A DNA stretch of 59,597 nt from Chthoniobacterales bacterium. GTDB taxonomy: Bacteria; Verrucomicrobiota; Verrucomicrobiia; Chthoniobacterales; UBA10450. Below are positions 26,442 to 33,534 of the stretch, piece by piece (positions within the stretch are counted from its first letter, which is position 1; each line of letters starts with the position of its first letter). The position numbers and the translations under genes were made by a program. The notes beneath the pieces are model-generated. The model worked only from the letters and a program-made list of their open reading frames with translations. It had not been told where the DNA came from and made no database searches. The stretch is from positions 1-59,597 of the forward strand of contig JACDGS010000024.1 of the NCBI GenBank assembly GCA_013821455.1, in the 5' to 3' direction.

Positions 26442-27508
26442 AAAGTTTTGTCCTGCACGGCGCCTTGCCGGTCTTGCTTGTCTGCGCCGCAGGCGTGCGC
26501 GCTGAGCAGGAAATTGTCGCGCCGCCGCCGGGAAAACTCTATCAGGGCTTTTTCTACAGCGCGCCATTGCCGGGGAGCGATGATGCGAGCGAGCACAACG
26601 TTGCGCCCGCCGATGTCGCCGCCTTTGAGACCGCAATCGGACGAAAAACGGCGTGGATATATTTTTCCGACAACTGGTTTGAATCGCGCGCTTTTCCTGC
26701 AGACACCTGCGCCTGGATTCACTCGTTAGGCAAAGTGCCCTATGTGCGACTCATGCTGCGCTCCGATCTCGACCAACGCCACGCGGAGAAAACCTTTAGC
26801 CTAACGAACATTATTGCAGGGGAATTTGATGACGACCTGCGGCGCTGGGCGATCTCCGCGAAAGCCTTTGCCCACCCGATCCTGATCGAGTGGGGAACGG
26901 AACCAAATGGCCAATGGTTCGCCTGGAACGGCAGGTGGAATGGCCGCGCTGCCGGGCCGGCGCGCTACGTCGCGGCCTATCGCCACATTGTCGATCTCAT
27001 GCGCGACGCCGAAGCCGACAACCTGCAATGGATTTGGCACGTGAATTGGGACGACGATCCGGAGAGGAACTGGAATCGCCTCGAGAATTATTTTCCCGGC
27101 GAAAATTATTGCGACTGGCTCGCGGTCAGTGCTTACGGCGCACTCACACCGCGCGCGGCCGATCGGCCGGGAAGTTTCCGCGAAGAACTCGATGCCGCCT
27201 ATCCGCGCCTAACGAAACTAGCGCCGGGCAAACCGATCATCGTGGCCGAATTCGGCGGCGACGTTCACTATCCTAAAGTTCCGGCCGCGATATGGGCGCA
27301 CGCGGCGCTCGAAGATCTCTTTTCCGGTCGTTGGCCCGCGGTGATCGGCTTTTGCTGGTGGAACGAAACTTGGGAAAACGACGACATTGCGGCGCACAAC
27401 TCCGATCTAAATATCCTCCACGATCCCGCGCTGACCTCGGTTTTTCGCGAGGCTCTGGCGAAGCATGCCGCTCTCCTGCAGACGTCGCCCATCGTTAGGC
27501 AACCGTGA
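26438..27508 (+). CDS. secreted glycoside hydrolase, GH26-like
   Basis: 356 residues from GTG with a signal peptide (VLHGALPVLLVCAAGVRA). TIM-barrel glycosidase features: GFFYSAPLPG, YVRLMLRSDL, IEWGTEPNGQWFAWNG with a candidate acid/base Glu, WIWHVNWDDDPERNW, YFPGENYCDWLAVSAYG, and IIVAEFGGD with a candidate nucleophile Glu. These fit family GH26 (mannanase/glucanase) or a close clan-A family. It probably acts on plant or microbial polysaccharide in the periplasm or outside. Overlaps doxX by 4 bp; two motif copies lie within 80 bp (26723, 26799). Confidence 0.75.
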   Translation: MKSFVLHGALPVLLVCAAGVRAEQEIVAPPPGKLYQGFFYSAPLPGSDDASEHNVAPADVAAFETAIGRKTAWIYFSDNWFESRAFPADTCAWIHSLGKVPYVRLMLRSDLDQRHAEKTFSLTNIIAGEFDDDLRRWAISAKAFAHPILIEWGTEPNGQWFAWNGRWNGRAAGPARYVAAYRHIVDLMRDAEADNLQWIWHVNWDDDPERNWNRLENYFPGENYCDWLAVSAYGALTPRAADRPGSFREELDAAYPRLTKLAPGKPIIVAEFGGDVHYPKVPAAIWAHAALEDLFSGRWPAVIGFCWWNETWENDDIAAHNSDLNILHDPALTSVFREALAKHAALLQTSPIVRQP

Positions 27509-27547
27509 AACCTTGCACCGCCCCACCTGCGCGTTAGTCTCCGCGCC

Positions 27548-28774
27548 ATGAAAATCGTCCTGGCCTATTCAGGCGGACTCGACACCTCCGTCATCCTGCG
27601 TTGGCTGCGCGAAAACTACAACGCGGAGATCATCTGCTTCTGCGCCGACATTGGCCAGCGCGAGGAGCTCGACGGACTCGAAGCGAAAGCGCTCAAGACC
27701 GGCGCGCGCAAATGCGTCATCGAAGATTTGCGGGAGGAATTCGCGCGCGATTTCATCTTCCCGATGCTCCAGGCCGGCGCGATTTACGAAGGCCAGTATT
27801 TTCTGGGCACCAGCATCGCCCGTCCGCTCATCGCCAAACGCATGGTGGAAATCGCGCGCGCCGAGAACGCGGACGCGATTGCGCACGGCGCGACGGGAAA
27901 GGGGAACGATCAGGTGCGTTTCGAGCTGACCGCCGCCGCACTCGCGCCCGAACTCCGTGTTATCGCGCCCTGGCGGGAAGCTCGCTTTCGCGAACTATTT
28001 CCCGGCCGTGCCGAGATGATCGCCTATGCGGAGGCGAACAAGATTCCAGTCGAAGCCAGTGCCGCGAAACCATATTCGAGTGACCGCAATTTACTCCACA
28101 TCAGCTTCGAAAGCGGAATTCTGGAAGACCCGTGGTTCGACGCGAGCGGGCCGGAAATGCGCGAGATGTATAAGCTGAGCGTCGCGCCGGAAGAGGCGCC
28201 TAACGAACCCGAATTCGTCGAGCTGGAATTTGCGGATGGCAACTGCATCGCCGTCGATGGCGGAAAGCTGAATCCGTTAGGCGTGATGGAAACGTTGAAC
28301 GAGCGCGGCGGACGGAATGCGATCGGCCGCGTCGATTTGGTGGAGAACCGTTTCGTCGACATGAAAAGCCGCGGCGTTTACGAAACTCCCGGCGGCGCGA
28401 TCCTTCATTTCGCGCATCGGCAAATGGAGAGCCTGACGATGGACCGCGAAGTGATGCACCTGCGCGACAGCCTCATCCCGAAATACAGCACGCTGGTTTA
28501 CAACGGCTTTTGGTTCTCGCCCGAGCGGGAAGCCTTGCAGGCGCTGGTCAGTAACACGCAGCGCAACGTGAGCGGAGTCGTTAGGCTGAAGCTCTACAAG
28601 GGGAATATCATCATTGCTGGACGGAAGAGCCCGAAGAGCCTTTATGATCCGCACATCGCGACGATGGAGGGCAGTGGGCTGAGCACCTACGATCAAACTG
28701 ACGCTACCGGCTTTATCCATCTAAATGCGCTTCGTTTGAAAGTGCGCGCCGCGCTCGACCACTTGTCATCCTGA
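27548..28774 (+). CDS. argG: argininosuccinate synthase
   Basis: 408 residues. Begins [20 protein letters not shown], with the ATP pyrophosphatase loop SGGLDTS. Other family blocks: [33 protein letters not shown] and [20 protein letters not shown]. It joins citrulline and aspartate in arginine synthesis. The last codons are TTG TCA TCC TGA: the final residues and the stop come from the left end of the palindromic element at 28764. Faces argH, with which it shares that element. Confidence 0.97.
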   Translation: MKIVLAYSGGLDTSVILRWLRENYNAEIICFCADIGQREELDGLEAKALKTGARKCVIEDLREEFARDFIFPMLQAGAIYEGQYFLGTSIARPLIAKRMVEIARAENADAIAHGATGKGNDQVRFELTAAALAPELRVIAPWREARFRELFPGRAEMIAYAEANKIPVEASAAKPYSSDRNLLHISFESGILEDPWFDASGPEMREMYKLSVAPEEAPNEPEFVELEFADGNCIAVDGGKLNPLGVMETLNERGGRNAIGRVDLVENRFVDMKSRGVYETPGGAILHFAHRQMESLTMDREVMHLRDSLIPKYSTLVYNGFWFSPEREALQALVSNTQRNVSGVVRLKLYKGNIIIAGRKSPKSLYDPHIATMEGSGLSTYDQTDATGFIHLNALRLKVRAALDHLSS

Positions 28775-28865
28775 GCCGCGCAGACGGCGAAGGACCCCGC
28801 AAGCGTCCGTGAGGCTCGCCGTCCCTCAAACGCTTGCGGGGTCCTTCGCTCCGCTCAGGATGACA
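28764..28865. repeat. GTCATCC palindromic element D, shared 3' end of argG and argH
   Basis: Left end TTGTCATCCTGAGCCG, right end CGCTCAGGATGACAA, with inner pairs GACCCCGCAAGCG / CGCTTGCGGGGTCC. argG and argH converge into it and both stop at the TGA inside their copy of TCATCCTGA. The near-perfect fold makes it a plausible bidirectional transcription terminator. Confidence 0.88.
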
Positions 28866-30225
28866 AGTTAGACGCCAACACGTTGCGCCACCGCTCCAAC
28901 TCCACCGCGACATTTGCCGGCGACGGCGCGCCCGGCGCGGTTCGCCTAACGAGCGATTGACGAACGTTAAAAACTTCCGCCACATCCGCCTCGAAAAAAT
29001 ATGAGGTCTCGCGCAAACGCTCGAACGGAATCTGATCAAGGGCGCAGCTCGCGTCCCTGACCAATCGCCCCACCACATCGTGCGCCTCCCGAAATGGCAA
29101 CCCTTTGCGCACGAGATATTCCGCCAGATCGGTCGCGAGGAGCATCGGATCGCACGCCGCTTTCTCCATCACCGCGTCGTGAATCGCCATTCCCCTAACG
29201 AGTCCGGAGAGGACCACGAGCGCGGCTTTCACCGCGTCGATTGAATCGAAGAGCGGCTCCTTGTCCTCCTGCAGATCGCGCTGATACGAAGTCGGCAAAC
29301 CCTTGAGCGTCGTCAGCAGCGCCACCAGATTCCCGACCAGCCGGCCGGTCCGCCCGCGCGTCAGCTCCGCCATGTCGGAGTTCTTTTTTTGCGGCATCAA
29401 ACTGCTGCCCGTGCTGTAGTCGTCGCTCAAAGTGGCGAAACCAAACTCGGTCGTCGTCCAAAGGATAATGTCCTCGCTTAGGCGCGAGAGATGCACGCCG
29501 ATGAGCGCGAGCGCGAAAAGCATCTCCGCGACGAAATCCCGATCGCCCACCGCGTCCAGGCTGTTGCGCGAGAGCGCGGGAAAACCGAGCCGGTCGGCGA
29601 TCAACTGCCGATCGAGCACAATGGTCGAACCCGCGAGCGCGCCCGAGCCTAACGGCATCACATTTATCCTCGCCAGTCCGTCCTGCAGCCGCGCGTGATC
29701 GCGCTCCAGCGCTTCGAGATGTGCGAGCAAATGATGCGCGAAAAGGATCGGCTGCGCGCGCTGCGTGTGCGTGTAGCCAGGCATGATGGCATCGCGATGA
29801 GCCTCCGCAACTTCGAGGAGGGCGCGCTGCAATTCGCGCAAACCGTGCTGCACTTCGCCAGTCTCGAAACGCGCGAACATCCGCAAATCGAGCGCGATCT
29901 GATCGTTCCGGCTCCGCGCCGTATGCAGCTTTGCACCGGCCGCGCCGATCCCGCTCGTTAGGCTGGATTCGATGTTCATGTGCAAATCTTCCAGCTCCGG
30001 TTTCCAGACGAACTCGCCGCGATTGATTTCCTCCTCAATCGCGCGCAGGCCGTGCTCGATCTCCGCGAGTTCGTTAGGCGAAATAATTCCCGCGGCCGCC
30101 AGCGCCGCGGCGTGCGCGAGCGATCCGGCGATGTCGTAGCGATAGAGCCGCCAATCGAACGAGACCGACTCGCTATAGTGCTGGGCGATCTTCGCCGCTT
30201 CCCCGCTGAATCTACCGTGCCGCAT
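28855..30225 (-). CDS. argH: argininosuccinate lyase
   Basis: 456 residues from ATG 30223-30225 (MRHGRFSGEAAKIAQHYSES). The fumarase-superfamily signature TGSSLMPQKKNSDMAELTRG is intact, as are HTARSRNDQIALDLRM and PGYTHTQRAQPILFAHHLLA. It releases arginine and fumarate. The start overlaps a small argF remnant by 14 bp; the longer frame to 30264 runs through that remnant in another frame. It ends NLSS with the stop inside element D, mirroring argG. Confidence 0.96.
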   Translation of the reverse strand: MRHGRFSGEAAKIAQHYSESVSFDWRLYRYDIAGSLAHAAALAAAGIISPNELAEIEHGLRAIEEEINRGEFVWKPELEDLHMNIESSLTSGIGAAGAKLHTARSRNDQIALDLRMFARFETGEVQHGLRELQRALLEVAEAHRDAIMPGYTHTQRAQPILFAHHLLAHLEALERDHARLQDGLARINVMPLGSGALAGSTIVLDRQLIADRLGFPALSRNSLDAVGDRDFVAEMLFALALIGVHLSRLSEDIILWTTTEFGFATLSDDYSTGSSLMPQKKNSDMAELTRGRTGRLVGNLVALLTTLKGLPTSYQRDLQEDKEPLFDSIDAVKAALVVLSGLVRGMAIHDAVMEKAACDPMLLATDLAEYLVRKGLPFREAHDVVGRLVRDASCALDQIPFERLRETSYFFEADVAEVFNVRQSLVRRTAPGAPSPANVAVELERWRNVLASNLSS

Positions 30226-30290
30226 TTTGCTCCGCGAGCAGAGTGAGGATGGCCTTCTGCACATGCAACCGATTTTCCCCTCGAATAGGG
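30212..30290 (-). pseudogene. C-terminal remnant of ornithine carbamoyltransferase (argF)
   Basis: Minus-strand frame ending TAG at 30212-30214 reads GENRLHVQKAILTLLAEQ, then NAAR. ENRLHVQKAIL is the conserved C-terminal helix of ornithine carbamoyltransferases. Nothing else of the enzyme is found upstream; OsmC occupies that side. The remnant overlaps the argH start by 14 bp, as expected if an argF-argH gene pair lost argF by deletion. Identification rests on about 15 residues, so moderate confidence. Confidence 0.6.
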
Positions 30291-30557
30291 TTGCGCTCCA
30301 GATGAGAAGAGCGCGGAAAAATTACCCTAACGACTCCGTTCCATTGTCGAGGGTGACTTCGACCAAATCGAGAATTCGGATTTGCAGGAGGAGACGCATC
30401 TTCTTTTCCCTGGCGTGTCCAGAGGCTCCGATGACAACCACTTTGGTGGACGGTTTGTCAAAGAAGCATCGAGGGACCGCGGCGACGGTGATACAAACGA
30501 AGATTGCGGGGATGGCCTGCGATTGCCTCGCTGGACGGGCGGAGCGAGAATCAGCGC
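30291..30557. other. gene-free stretch between the argF remnant and osmC
   Basis: Short frames exist on both strands but none has family features. One motif copy (CCTAACGA) lies at 30326. A minus-strand stretch around 30420-30330 reads like KVVVIGASGHA followed by unrelated sequence, too short to call. Confidence 0.35.
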
Positions 30558-30965
30558 ATGGTTAACATCTCGATCAGCTACACCGGCGGGCTCCACTGCG
30601 ACGCGCTTCACGGACCGTCCCAGGCGAAAATCGAAACCGACGCGCCCGCGGACAATCAGGGAAAAGGCGAGGCATTCTCCCCAACCGACCTGGTCGCGGC
30701 GGCGCTTGGCACCTGCATCGTCACGACGATGGCCATTGTGGCCGAGAGACATCAGGTGGAGCTGAAAGGGATGACGGTGACTGTAGCGAAAGAAATGGCG
30801 AGCGACCCCCGCCGCATCAGTCGCCTAACGACAGAAGTACATGTGCCGTTGCCTAACGATCATCCTCAGCGTGCCTTGCTCGAAAAAACCGCGCTCGGTT
30901 GCCCGGTGCACCGCAGTCTCGCCACAGAGATGGAGCGGCCGACGGAGTTTTTCTGGGAGGGCTGA
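30558..30965 (+). CDS. OsmC/Ohr-family protein
   Basis: 135 residues from ATG 30558 (MVNISISYTGGLHCDALHGP). Both reactive cysteines of the family are present: ALGTCIVTTMAIVAERHQVE and LEKTALGCPVHRSLATEME. Members reduce organic hydroperoxides, or in the YhfA-like branch have unknown substrates; the EFSPTDLVAAALG-like block (AFSPTDLVAAALG) fits the latter. Two motif copies 28 bp apart encode RLTTEV and PLPNDHP. Confidence 0.88.
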   Translation: MVNISISYTGGLHCDALHGPSQAKIETDAPADNQGKGEAFSPTDLVAAALGTCIVTTMAIVAERHQVELKGMTVTVAKEMASDPRRISRLTTEVHVPLPNDHPQRALLEKTALGCPVHRSLATEMERPTEFFWEG

Positions 30966-31076
30966 TGTAGCCGTTTCGCTGTGCGAAACGTGGGTATCGA
31001 CGGTAACTCTCGCTCTTGGGCGAATTCCGCGATTCAAGCCTATCTCCGTGTCTCCACAGGGAGACATTTACAGCAG

Positions 31077-31100
31077 CGACAGCGACAGCGACAGCGAAGC
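31077..31100. repeat. hexanucleotide tandem repeat
   Basis: ACAGCG is repeated about four times (CAGCGACAGCGACAGCGAC around 31077-31100) in the short gap between the convergent osmC and the deoxyhypusine-synthase-like gene. Likely a slippage-prone microsatellite of no known role. Confidence 0.6.
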
Positions 31101-31120
31101 AGCGCTTGCTTGTCGCATTC

Positions 31121-32167
31121 TTACAGCCCGAGCACCCAGGCGAAGATCAAAGGCGCGCAAATTGTGGCATCGCTTTCGACCAGGAACTTCGGAGTCGAAG
31201 ACGCGAGCTTGCCCCAGGTGATCTTTTCGTTAGGCACAGCGCCGGAGTAGCTGCCGTAGCTCGTCGTGGAATCGCTGATTTGGCAGAAATATCCCCACAG
31301 CGGCACGCGGGTGCGCTCGAGATCCTGGTGGAGCATGGGGACGACGCAAATTGGGAAATCACCGGCAATGCCGCCCCCGATCTGGAAGAACCCGATTGAG
31401 CCCTCTCGGTTGCGGAGCCTCTTCGAGTTTTTCGTATAGTGATCCGCGAGCCAGGTCATGTATTCGATGCCGGTGCGCACGGTGTGCACGTTCTTCACGT
31501 CACCGCGGATCACCGCCGCCGCATACATATTACCGAGCGTGGCATCCTCCCAGCCGGGCACGACGATGGGCAGATTCTTTTCGCAGGCCGCCACCATCCA
31601 GGAATTTTTCGGGTCGATCTGGTAGCTCTTCTTCAGCTTCCCGCTGCGCAGAATCTTGTACATGAACTCGTGCGGGAAAAAATGCTCTCCGGCACGGTCG
31701 GCCGCGATCCATTCTTCGAGCACCGCCTTCTCAATCCGCCGCATCGCTTCCATCTCCGGAATGCACGTGTCGGTCACGCGATTCATGTGCCGGGCGAGCA
31801 ATTGTTCCTCGTCATGTGGCGTCAACTGCCGGTAGTGCGGCACTCGCTCGTAGTGATCGTGTGCGACGAGATTGAAAATATCCTCTTCGAGGTTCGCTCC
31901 GGTGCAGACGATCAGGTGCACCTTGTCGCGACGGATCATCTCCGCCAGGGAGATGCCGAGTTCGGCGGTCGACATCGCCCCCGCGATCGTCAGCAACATC
32001 TGGCCGCCGGCAGCGAGGTGTTGCTCATATCCCTTGGCGGCGTCGAGCAACGCGGCGGCGTTGAAGTGGCGATAATTCTGCGCGATGAATTTCGAGACGG
32101 GGCCTTTTTTTACCGCGAGCGCGGCGTTGATCTCTTCGGGATTCTTGGAGCGTCGTTTGGCTTTCAT
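31121..32167 (-). CDS. deoxyhypusine synthase-like enzyme
   Basis: 348 residues. Family blocks: LLTIAGAMSTAELGISLAEM, LIVCTGANLEEDIFNLVAHD, NLPIVVPGWEDATLGNMYAA, IGFFQIGGGIAGDFPICVVP and YSGAVPNEKITWGKL with the lysine that carries the aminobutyl intermediate, then DATICAPLIFAWVL. Eukaryotic and archaeal enzymes modify eIF5A/aIF5A with spermidine. Bacteria lack that target, and the bacterial homologues are thought to act in polyamine metabolism (for example homospermidine formation). Active-site lysine intact, so an NAD-dependent aminobutyl transfer is likely. It is followed on the minus strand by a short gap to osmC, which faces it. Confidence 0.88.
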   Translation of the reverse strand: MKAKRRSKNPEEINAALAVKKGPVSKFIAQNYRHFNAAALLDAAKGYEQHLAAGGQMLLTIAGAMSTAELGISLAEMIRRDKVHLIVCTGANLEEDIFNLVAHDHYERVPHYRQLTPHDEEQLLARHMNRVTDTCIPEMEAMRRIEKAVLEEWIAADRAGEHFFPHEFMYKILRSGKLKKSYQIDPKNSWMVAACEKNLPIVVPGWEDATLGNMYAAAVIRGDVKNVHTVRTGIEYMTWLADHYTKNSKRLRNREGSIGFFQIGGGIAGDFPICVVPMLHQDLERTRVPLWGYFCQISDSTTSYGSYSGAVPNEKITWGKLASSTPKFLVESDATICAPLIFAWVLGL

Positions 32168-32184
32168 GGCTTGGGCAACTTTGG

Positions 32185-33153
32185 TCAGGCTGGATAGACC
32201 CAGCGCATGTAGTCGGCCACCCCGGCTTCGAGCGAGAACTGCGGTTCGTAGCCTAACGAGTGCCTAACGAGGGTGAGATCGGCCTCGGTGTGATTCTGGT
32301 AATGGGCGTGCGGATTATCGAAATACTCCGGCGCGAAATCGGTGCCTAACGATTGATTCAAAATCGCTATGAGCTCGTTGAACGACCGCGCCTGCCCGGA
32401 GCCGAGATTAAAAATCCCGCTCTCTTTCGCCTCCAGCGCGCGCAGTGTTCCCTGCACGATGTCCTTCACGTAAACGAAGTCGCGCTTCTGCTCGCCGTGT
32501 TTGAATATGCGCGGACGCTTTGCCTCCTTCATCTGCCGCGAGAGATGGAGAATCATGCTCGCCGGAATTCCTTTGTGCGCTTCGCGCGGGCCGTAAACGT
32601 TGAAATAACGCAGGCCGACAATTTTCCAATTCGCCGACTCTGCGCCCGCGCGGCGGGCGAGGTTGTCCATGATCGCTTTGGAAAAAGCATAGACGTTAGC
32701 GGGTGCGGCCTCGTCCGCTTCTGAGTTGACGCCACTGGCCGCACCGTAGGTCGCCGCGGACGATGCATAGACGATGCGGGTCTCGTTAGGCCGGGCGAAG
32801 GCCAGAAGGCGGCGAAAGCTTTCGACGTTGTCATGCGTCTGCACGAACTGATCGTGCACGGTCGTGTCGGTGATCGACGCGAGATGAAAAATCGCGTCGA
32901 ATTTTTCTTCTCCAAACTGCGTCTGCCAATCGAGCGTGGCGAGATTTTGCGCGACGAAATCGCCGCGGTACCCGCGCAGGTTCTTGAAATCGCCGGAACG
33001 AAAATCATCGATCACAGTTAGGCGTGCATCAGGGAATTTCTCCTGCAGCGCGAGCGTAAGATTCGAGCCGATGAAGCCGGCGCCGCCGGTGACGAGGAGA
33101 TTGTTAGGCGAATTTTTCACAGCGAAAAGCGGGGAACTTTCGGAGGCTGACAA
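32185..33153 (-). CDS. hldD: NAD-dependent epimerase, HldD (ADP-heptose 6-epimerase) type
   Basis: 322 residues. Rossmann loop LLVTGGAGFIGSNLTLALQE; IFHLASITDTT; catalytic Ser/Tyr/Lys as YASSAATYG and NVYAFSKAIMD; LRYFNVYGPREAHKG; and HGEQKRDFVYVKDIVQGTL, which fits ADP-glyceromanno-heptose 6-epimerase well. It would supply heptose for the lipopolysaccharide core. 17 bp before the deoxyhypusine-synthase-like gene on the same strand. Two motif copies stand in tandem (32251, 32262) in its 3' part. Confidence 0.85.
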   Translation of the reverse strand: MSASESSPLFAVKNSPNNLLVTGGAGFIGSNLTLALQEKFPDARLTVIDDFRSGDFKNLRGYRGDFVAQNLATLDWQTQFGEEKFDAIFHLASITDTTVHDQFVQTHDNVESFRRLLAFARPNETRIVYASSAATYGAASGVNSEADEAAPANVYAFSKAIMDNLARRAGAESANWKIVGLRYFNVYGPREAHKGIPASMILHLSRQMKEAKRPRIFKHGEQKRDFVYVKDIVQGTLRALEAKESGIFNLGSGQARSFNELIAILNQSLGTDFAPEYFDNPHAHYQNHTEADLTLVRHSLGYEPQFSLEAGVADYMRWVYPA

Positions 33154-33204
33154 ATAAATCTTGAGCGGGGAAGCGCAAGCGGCTACTTCTGCGCCAGTTC
33201 TTTG

Positions 33205-33396
33205 CGAGTTTGATCAGTGGAACGGCGCGAGAAATCCCGTTGGAATCGGGAGCAGTTGCGCTGCTGTAACTGGATACGACTTCCCTTGAGCCAATCGTTA
33301 GGCAACGGTGCGAACCGAGCCGGCGGTGAAGGCGGGAAGAAGGTGTGCGTCGGGTCGTTAGGCAAGACGCCGCAAGCCAGGAGCCAGAATATTTGC
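33205..33396 (+). promoter_or_regulatory. cobalamin (adenosylcobalamin-type) riboswitch
   Basis: The core can be read in order: GAGAAATCCCGTTGGAATCG (33229-33248), GGGAGCAGTTGCGCTGCTGT (to about 33267), GAGCCA near 33288-33293, GGCGGGAAGAAGGTG near 33331-33345, and the B12 box AGCCAGGAGCCAG at 33375-33387. These match the conserved segments GGAA.cCGGT.gAA.tC, GC.G..GCGC..CTGTAA, GCCA, GGGAAGG and AGCCAGGAGAC of cobalamin riboswitches. It precedes a BtuB-like receptor, the classical target. Two copies of TCGTTAGGC (33295, 33355) sit in variable peripheral regions. Confidence 0.88.
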
Positions 33397-33495
33397 CCGC
33401 TCCACTCTCATTCGTGCCGCCGCGTGTGCGGGCCGGCGCGACAAAACTTCTTCGCAGAAAAGAAGAGTGAGAGTCGTGGAGGAAGCGCCGGCAGG

Positions 33496-33530
33496 TGACG
33501 AGTCCGCCTCTCTTTTTAGTGGAGGTCACT
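33496..33530 (+). promoter_or_regulatory. hairpin and Shine-Dalgarno of the BtuB-like gene
   Basis: GTGAC (33496-33500) pairs with GTCAC (33526-33530) around a loop containing TTTTT and the ribosome-binding sequence GGAGG (33523-33527), which is 7-8 bp before ATG 33535. The fold could hide the ribosome-binding site, so it may be the expression platform of the riboswitch (inference). Confidence 0.5.
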
Positions 33531-33534
33531 TGTT

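Noticed and set aside
30227-30565. Plus-strand frame of 112 codons upstream of osmC
   Set aside because: Overlaps the argF relic and has no family features.
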